A DNA stretch of 64,000 nucleotides, taken from positions 248,001 through 312,000 of the forward strand of contig NZ_CP038810.1 of the NCBI RefSeq assembly GCF_004797125.1. The letters run 5' to 3'. This document shows positions 59,529 through 64,000 of the stretch, in pieces (the first letter of the stretch is position 1; each line of letters opens with the position of its first letter). The notes beneath the pieces were generated by a model. It did not search any database and was not told the origin of the DNA. It saw only the letters and a program-made list of their open reading frames with translations. The DNA is from Flavobacterium sangjuense. Lineage in GTDB: Bacteria; Bacteroidota; Bacteroidia; Flavobacteriales; Flavobacteriaceae. The translations under genes and the position numbers were made by a program.

Positions 59529-60661
59529 TTCGAAACCTTATTCTGGATTTCGTTTAAAATAAAAACATAATCTTCCTGATTATTCTGAAAATCTCTATTG
59601 GTCACATCGATAATCAAAACATTCAAATCGGTTTGCGATTTGATGTAATCTAAATAACCATTGTTGATTTTTTCAAGATATTCAGCCGGAATTTCCTGCT
59701 CATAACTTCTTCCTCTTTCTCTGATATTTTCCAAAAGACGTTCAGTGCTCTGATACAAATAAATATACAAATCTGGCTTTGGCATTTCTTTGTATATGAT
59801 GTCAAACATCGTCTTATACAAACGAAATTCATCTTCGGCAAGCGTAACTTTGGCAAAAATCAACGATTTGAAAATATGATAATCGGCAACGATAAAATCT
59901 TTAAACAAATCAAACTGCGCCAAATCATCCGAAATTTGCTGGTATCTATCGGCCAGAAAAGACATTTCCAACGGAAAAGCATAACGGTTTTGGTCTTCAT
60001 AGAATTTTGGTAAAAACGGATTATCCGCAAAACGTTCCAAAACTGATTTGGCATTAAAATCTTCCGCTAATTTGTTAGTCAACGTCGTTTTTCCGGCACC
60101 AATATTTCCTTCAATAGCGATGTAATTGAAATGGTCTAGCTTTAATTTTGAAATAGGAATTTCCAGATTCTGAATGACTTTGCAATTGCTTTTATCTTCC
60201 GAAAGCACTAATAATTCATGCAGATATTTTTGTAAAATTGGATGACGCCAATCTAAATGTAAATCCTGCATCGGCAACAACACAAACAAGCGGTTTTGCA
60301 TTTCAGGATGTGGCACTTGTAGTTTTTCGGAAGCAATGATTTCTTCGTCAAAAGTAATCACATCAATATCGATAATTCGCGCCTGATAACCGTCAACATC
60401 TTCACGGACTCTTCCTAAAACTTCTTCGAGCAAAAGACATTCTTCAAGAATTTGGTGCGCCGATTTGTATGTATTCATAATCACAGCACAATTGTAGAAT
60501 TTCTCACTTTCAAATCCCCAAGCAGGCGTTTCATAAAGCTTGGAGACTCTAATAATTGTTCCAATTTCATTATGCAAATTATCAATGCAACGCACAATGT
60601 TTTCGAGACGATTGCCCTGATTACTACCTAAAGATAAAATGACTTGATGCTGCTTTTCCAT
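59525..60661 (-). CDS. folK: Fusion of FolK (HPPK) and deoxynucleoside kinase
   Basis: A 378-residue two-domain protein. Residues about 5-150 are 6-hydroxymethyl-7,8-dihydropterin pyrophosphokinase, second-last part of the dihydropteroate branch of folate synthesis (LSLGSNQGNRLENI, ARIIDIDVITFD, VPHPEMQNRLFVLLPM). Residues about 178-378 are a deoxynucleoside kinase with P-loop GNIGAGKTT (185-193), ERFADNPFLPKFYED and the Arg-rich lid ENIRERGRSYEQ. Both domains look complete. The reading frame is continuous without a stop between them. I believe the fusion is shared by other Flavobacteria. It couples folate and nucleotide-salvage steps in one chain. Confidence 0.92.
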   Translation of the reverse strand: MEKQHQVILSLGSNQGNRLENIVRCIDNLHNEIGTIIRVSKLYETPAWGFESEKFYNCAVIMNTYKSAHQILEECLLLEEVLGRVREDVDGYQARIIDIDVITFDEEIIASEKLQVPHPEMQNRLFVLLPMQDLHLDWRHPILQKYLHELLVLSEDKSNCKVIQNLEIPISKLKLDHFNYIAIEGNIGAGKTTLTNKLAEDFNAKSVLERFADNPFLPKFYEDQNRYAFPLEMSFLADRYQQISDDLAQFDLFKDFIVADYHIFKSLIFAKVTLAEDEFRLYKTMFDIIYKEMPKPDLYIYLYQSTERLLENIRERGRSYEQEIPAEYLEKINNGYLDYIKSQTDLNVLIIDVTNRDFQNNQEDYVFILNEIQNKVSN

Positions 60662-60799
60662 GGAAGCACAAATTAACTAAAACTATTTCAGAATAACGCC
60701 AAAAAATAGCCGACTGTTAATAACAATTTCTCAACAATTGCCTTTTGATAAAATCATAAAACTTCCATAAATAGTTAGCACTTTATAGGGAAAAGGCTT

Positions 60800-60807
60800 T
60801 ATTTTTG
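60800..60807 (+). promoter_or_regulatory. -7 promoter element for AsmA-family gene
   Basis: TATTTTTG matches TAnnTTTG, 32 nt before the ATG at 60840. Confidence 0.55.
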
Positions 60808-60839
60808 TTAAGTAAATGCGTAACTAAATCTATCACATC

Positions 60840-63455
60840 ATGTTAAAGAAAATCTTAAAAATAGTTGGAATTGTTTTGTTACTGTTAGTCATTTCAGCAT
60901 TTGCAATTCCGTATTTCTTTAAAGATCAAATTAAAGCCAAAATTTTGTCGTCAATCAATGAAAAAGTAGATGCAAAAGTAGCTTTTGACGATGCCGATTT
61001 GAGTTTGTTTAGAAATTTCCCTAACGCAAGTGTTTCGATAGAAAAATTATCCATCATCAACAAAGCGCCATTTGAAGGCGATACTTTGGTGTCTTTTGAA
61101 GAATTAAACCTAAAAATGTCTATCAAAGAATTATTCAATGATGATAACGAACCTATGAATATTGATGGGATTTCATCTAAAAATGGTTTGATAAACATCA
61201 TTTTCAACAAAGACGGAATTGGCAATTATGATATCGCGTTAAAAGATAAAAGCAAAACTGATGATGAAAAAAGCAAACCGCTTTCTTTAAAGATAAAGGA
61301 ATATTCTGTCGAGAATTTTAGATTCAAATATTATGATGAAAAGTCAAAAATCAAAATGGTTTTAGACAGCATCAATCATGAAGGAACAGGTGATTTTGCT
61401 TCGTCAAAATTGGATTTGGTAACCAAAACCACGACCAAGGTTTCGCTTGACATGGACAAAGTGAATTATATGAAGAATGTTGCGATTTCTCTTGATGCCA
61501 TACTCGGAATTGATTTGGATAAAAGCAAATATACTTTCAAAGAAAACAAAGCCAAAATCAATGAATTGCCTTTAGAATTTGATGGTTTCATCCAGTTAGT
61601 TGATGCCGGACAACAATATGATTTGAAATTCAAAACACCAACTTCTTCGTTCAAAAACTTCCTTGGATTAATTCCGGCGCAATATTCGAGCAATTTAAAA
61701 GATGTAAAAACCAGTGGTGATTTTACCGTTGCCGGTTTTGCAAAAGGTTTGTATTCGGATAAATCTGTTCCAAAATTCAATATCGAAATCGCATCAAACA
61801 ACGCGTCATTTCAATATCCGAACCTGCCAAAATCTGTTCAGAATATTGTTATAGACACCAAAATCATCAACGAAACTGGTGTGATGAATGACACTTATGT
61901 GAATCTGGATAAATTATCATTCCAAATAGACCAGGATGTTTTCAATGCCAAAGCGAATATTAAAAACATAGCCGAAAATGCTTTGGTGAATGCCGCTCTG
62001 AAAGGGACCATTAATTTGGCAAATCTTACGAAAGCCTATCCTGTAAAATTGGACAAACCTTTAACCGGAATTTTAAAAGCAGATGTTACCACAGCCTTCG
62101 ATATGCAATCCGTTGAGAAAAGTGATTATGCACGAATCCGAAACGCCGGAACTATTGATTTGACTGGTTTTAATTATACCGATGAAAATGGAAAAACTAT
62201 GAAAATCAGCAGAGCTTTAGTCTCTTTTGACCCAAGCCGTGTTAATTTGAAACAATTCAATGCCACTACAGGAAACACTGATTTGGCTGTAACTGGGGTT
62301 TTGGAAAATTTCTACGGTTTTATATTTAAAAATCAGGAGTTGAAAGGAAACTTTAATTTGAATTCGAATCAATTGGCGGTAAGCGATTTTATTACTACGG
62401 AAACGGATGCCAAAAAACAAACCAAAGAAAATGAAGCGATGAAAATACCAGCGTTTTTAAATTGTTCTTTGACAGCTAAAGCTAACACGGTTTTGTATGA
62501 TAATTTGGTTTTGAAAAATGTATCCGGAAAAATAATTATCAAAGACCAGAAAGCCACATTGGAAAATGGTAAAACTGATATTTTTGGAGGTTTGATTACT
62601 TTCAATGGAGATGTTTCTACCAAAGAAAAAACTTCAAAATTCAATATGGATTTAGGGTTAAATGGTGTTGACATCGCTCAAACCTTCACCCAATTGGAAA
62701 TGATGAAAAAAATTGCGCCTATTGCCGGAATCATTAATGGAAAACTAAATTCAAAAATCAAGCTTTCCGGAAATTTGAAGGACAAAGAAATGACGCCTGA
62801 TTTAAAAAGCATCACAGGAGATTTACTCGGACAATTGCTTTCCACAACAGTAAATTCAAACAATTCAACTTTGTTAACCGCTTTGGATGACAAGCTGGGT
62901 TTTGTAGATTTGAAAAAATTAAATCTTAATGATTTGAAAGCTGCATTAACTTTTAAAGACGGGAAAGTAAACGTAAAACCATTCGATATCAAATACCAAG
63001 ACATAAAAGCCACGGTTGGCGGATCACATGGTTTCGATCAATTGATGAACTACAATGTGAAATTGGATGTTCCTTCTAAATATTTGGGAACAGAAATCAA
63101 CAATTTAATTGGGAAATTAACGCCGGCTGATGCTAAAAAGTTTGAAACGATTCCGATAAATGCTATTCTTAGCGGTAACTTTAAAAATCCAAATATCACT
63201 ACCGATGTTAAACAAGCTACGACCACTTTGGTCACTAACTTGGTGAAACAACAAAAAGACAAGCTAATTCAGCAAGGCACTTCGGCACTTGGTACAATGA
63301 TCCAAAACAACACGAAACCTAAGGATACTTCGAAAACGGCCACGCCAAAACCGGATGTAAAAACTCAGGCGACAGATTTACTCAACGGTTTGTTCAACAA
63401 AAAGAAAAAAGCAGCTCCAAAACCTGCTGAGACAACGCCAACGACTACAAAATAA
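60840..63455 (+). CDS. AsmA-family protein
   Basis: An 871-residue protein with one N-terminal membrane helix (LKIVGIVLLLLVISAFAIPYFF, about 6-27) and a long periplasmic part. The AsmA N-terminal region follows (DLSLFRNFPNASVSIEKLSI), then many beta-strand repeats and a C-terminal AsmA-type segment near residues 600-790. The last 70 residues are Lys/Pro/Thr-rich. In Proteobacteria such proteins bridge the envelope and move phospholipids to the outer membrane, which is the likely role here. It is monocistronic. Confidence 0.9.
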   Translation: MLKKILKIVGIVLLLLVISAFAIPYFFKDQIKAKILSSINEKVDAKVAFDDADLSLFRNFPNASVSIEKLSIINKAPFEGDTLVSFEELNLKMSIKELFNDDNEPMNIDGISSKNGLINIIFNKDGIGNYDIALKDKSKTDDEKSKPLSLKIKEYSVENFRFKYYDEKSKIKMVLDSINHEGTGDFASSKLDLVTKTTTKVSLDMDKVNYMKNVAISLDAILGIDLDKSKYTFKENKAKINELPLEFDGFIQLVDAGQQYDLKFKTPTSSFKNFLGLIPAQYSSNLKDVKTSGDFTVAGFAKGLYSDKSVPKFNIEIASNNASFQYPNLPKSVQNIVIDTKIINETGVMNDTYVNLDKLSFQIDQDVFNAKANIKNIAENALVNAALKGTINLANLTKAYPVKLDKPLTGILKADVTTAFDMQSVEKSDYARIRNAGTIDLTGFNYTDENGKTMKISRALVSFDPSRVNLKQFNATTGNTDLAVTGVLENFYGFIFKNQELKGNFNLNSNQLAVSDFITTETDAKKQTKENEAMKIPAFLNCSLTAKANTVLYDNLVLKNVSGKIIIKDQKATLENGKTDIFGGLITFNGDVSTKEKTSKFNMDLGLNGVDIAQTFTQLEMMKKIAPIAGIINGKLNSKIKLSGNLKDKEMTPDLKSITGDLLGQLLSTTVNSNNSTLLTALDDKLGFVDLKKLNLNDLKAALTFKDGKVNVKPFDIKYQDIKATVGGSHGFDQLMNYNVKLDVPSKYLGTEINNLIGKLTPADAKKFETIPINAILSGNFKNPNITTDVKQATTTLVTNLVKQQKDKLIQQGTSALGTMIQNNTKPKDTSKTATPKPDVKTQATDLLNGLFNKKKKAAPKPAETTPTTTK

Positions 63456-63485
63456 AAAGGCACGAGCGAAGTGAACTGACAAAGT

Positions 63486-63513
63486 AAACCCTTTCGTAAC
63501 AGAAAGGGTTTTT
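63486..63513. terminator. Bidirectional terminator between AsmA and DUF2797 genes
   Basis: AAACCCTTTC-gtaaca-GAAAGGGTTT with A- and T-rich flanks, lying between convergent genes. Confidence 0.85.
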
Positions 63514-63515
63514 AT

Positions 63516-64000
63516 TTAAATAACGATTTTCACAACATAACCTTCAAAAGTCCGGACGTTAAAAACCGTTCCGTCTTCAAACATCAAATATTGTCCTTTG
63601 ATACCGGTTAATTTCCCTGAAAAATTTGGTGATTTGTCTAAATTCAAGCTGTTGATTTTGGTTGGAAATTCCAAAACAGGATAATGCAATTCATATAAAT
63701 TTTCCTTTTCTGGATAATAAAAGTCTTGAACTTCTTTTGGTATCAAGTATTTTAAAGAAGCTTTTTCTTTGAGCAAATCAACTTTTGGCACTTCGTTTTT
63801 CAACATTTTTTGCCAATTGGTTTTATCGGCATAATGATTCTTTAAAGCGACTTCGGTAATTCCGGCTAAATATCTATTCGGAACCTCAACAATTGGAATT
63901 GCCTGCACGGCTCCTTGATCTATCCAACGCGTTGGTACTTGTGTTTGTCTGGTAACACCAACTTTTACTTCACTCGACAATGCTAAATACACTATATGCG
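63516..64000 (-). CDS. DUF2797 family protein, C-terminal part (cut by window edge)
   Basis: The reading frame enters from the right edge and ends at 63516; about 161 residues are visible. The segment HIVYLALSSEVKVGVTR followed by TRWIDQGAVQAIPIVEVPNRYLAG is characteristic of DUF2797. A GTG at 63992 is not the start, because the frame continues upstream out of the window (codons for H and I precede it). The family includes GIY-YIG-like relatives by recall; the function is unknown. No neighbour beyond the edge can be seen. Confidence 0.85.
   Translation of the reverse strand, partial: HIVYLALSSEVKVGVTRQTQVPTRWIDQGAVQAIPIVEVPNRYLAGITEVALKNHYADKTNWQKMLKNEVPKVDLLKEKASLKYLIPKEVQDFYYPEKENLYELHYPVLEFPTKINSLNLDKSPNFSGKLTGIKGQYLMFEDGTVFNVRTFEGYVVKIVI

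Overview
This 64 kb window is AT-rich chromosomal DNA from a member of the Bacteroidota, very probably Flavobacterium or a close relative. The evidence is the gliding genes gldB and gldC, a type IX secretion sorting domain, many TAnnTTTG (-7) promoter elements, flavobacterial gene order in the division/cell-wall cluster, and families such as DUF5916, DUF5103, S46 and M16 peptidases. No rRNA operon, prophage, transposase or CRISPR array was seen. The content is mostly core chromosome.

Layout. 1-8165 (minus): division/cell-wall (dcw) operon mraZ-rsmH-ftsL-ftsI-murE-mraY-murD-ftsW (ftsW runs off the left edge), driven from a promoter with GTGGTA repeats that look like MraZ boxes. 8426-14766: alpha/beta hydrolase and engB (plus), gldB-gldC (minus) back to back with nadE (plus), a NarL-type response regulator, and dnaG (minus) whose zinc-ligand positions are all substituted. 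14820-17279 (minus): ECF sigma factor, membrane anti-sigma-like protein and outer-membrane barrel. 17395-23591: polyprenyl diphosphate synthase, an orphan lipoprotein, rlmN, O-methyltransferase, PAP2 phosphatase, tatA, a carboxypeptidase-regulatory-like protein and pepE. tRNA-Gly(TCC) lies at 23593.

23802-36480: L,D-transpeptidase-like protein, a large DUF5916 outer-membrane protein, gpmI, an acetyl-CoA hydrolase/CoA-transferase, map plus a SAM methyltransferase, an M16 peptidase, DUF5103 and apaG. 36624-44115: pruA, a T9SS-exported lipase-like protein, rsmG, a fatty acid desaturase, an aminotransferase and a small DUF6370-like protein. 44185-47093: a Crp-like regulator, a pirin, a 58-bp palindrome, then a tight four-gene cassette (YjdJ-like acetyltransferase, OsmC, YjdI-like Fe-S protein, FMN reductase) that looks like a poorly described redox module.

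47132-64000: fabD, an M23 peptidase, small lipoproteins, an envelope-sugar block (DegT aminotransferase-galE divergent from waaA), an S46 dipeptidyl-peptidase of probable DPP11 type, tRNA-Leu(TAA) and tRNA-Gly(GCC) with a copy of the tRNA-Leu 5' end between them, mutS, DUF1573, a SpoU-type RNA methyltransferase, a FolK-deoxynucleoside kinase fusion, an AsmA-family protein and a DUF2797 gene cut by the right edge.

I see no clear undescribed defence or mobile system. The best leads are the MraZ operator with its TTG start, the DnaG lacking zinc ligands, the yjdJ-osmC-yjdI-reductase cassette, the FolK-kinase fusion, and several non-coding palindromes and repeats. Start codons were chosen by eye from family alignments known to me and from promoter positions.
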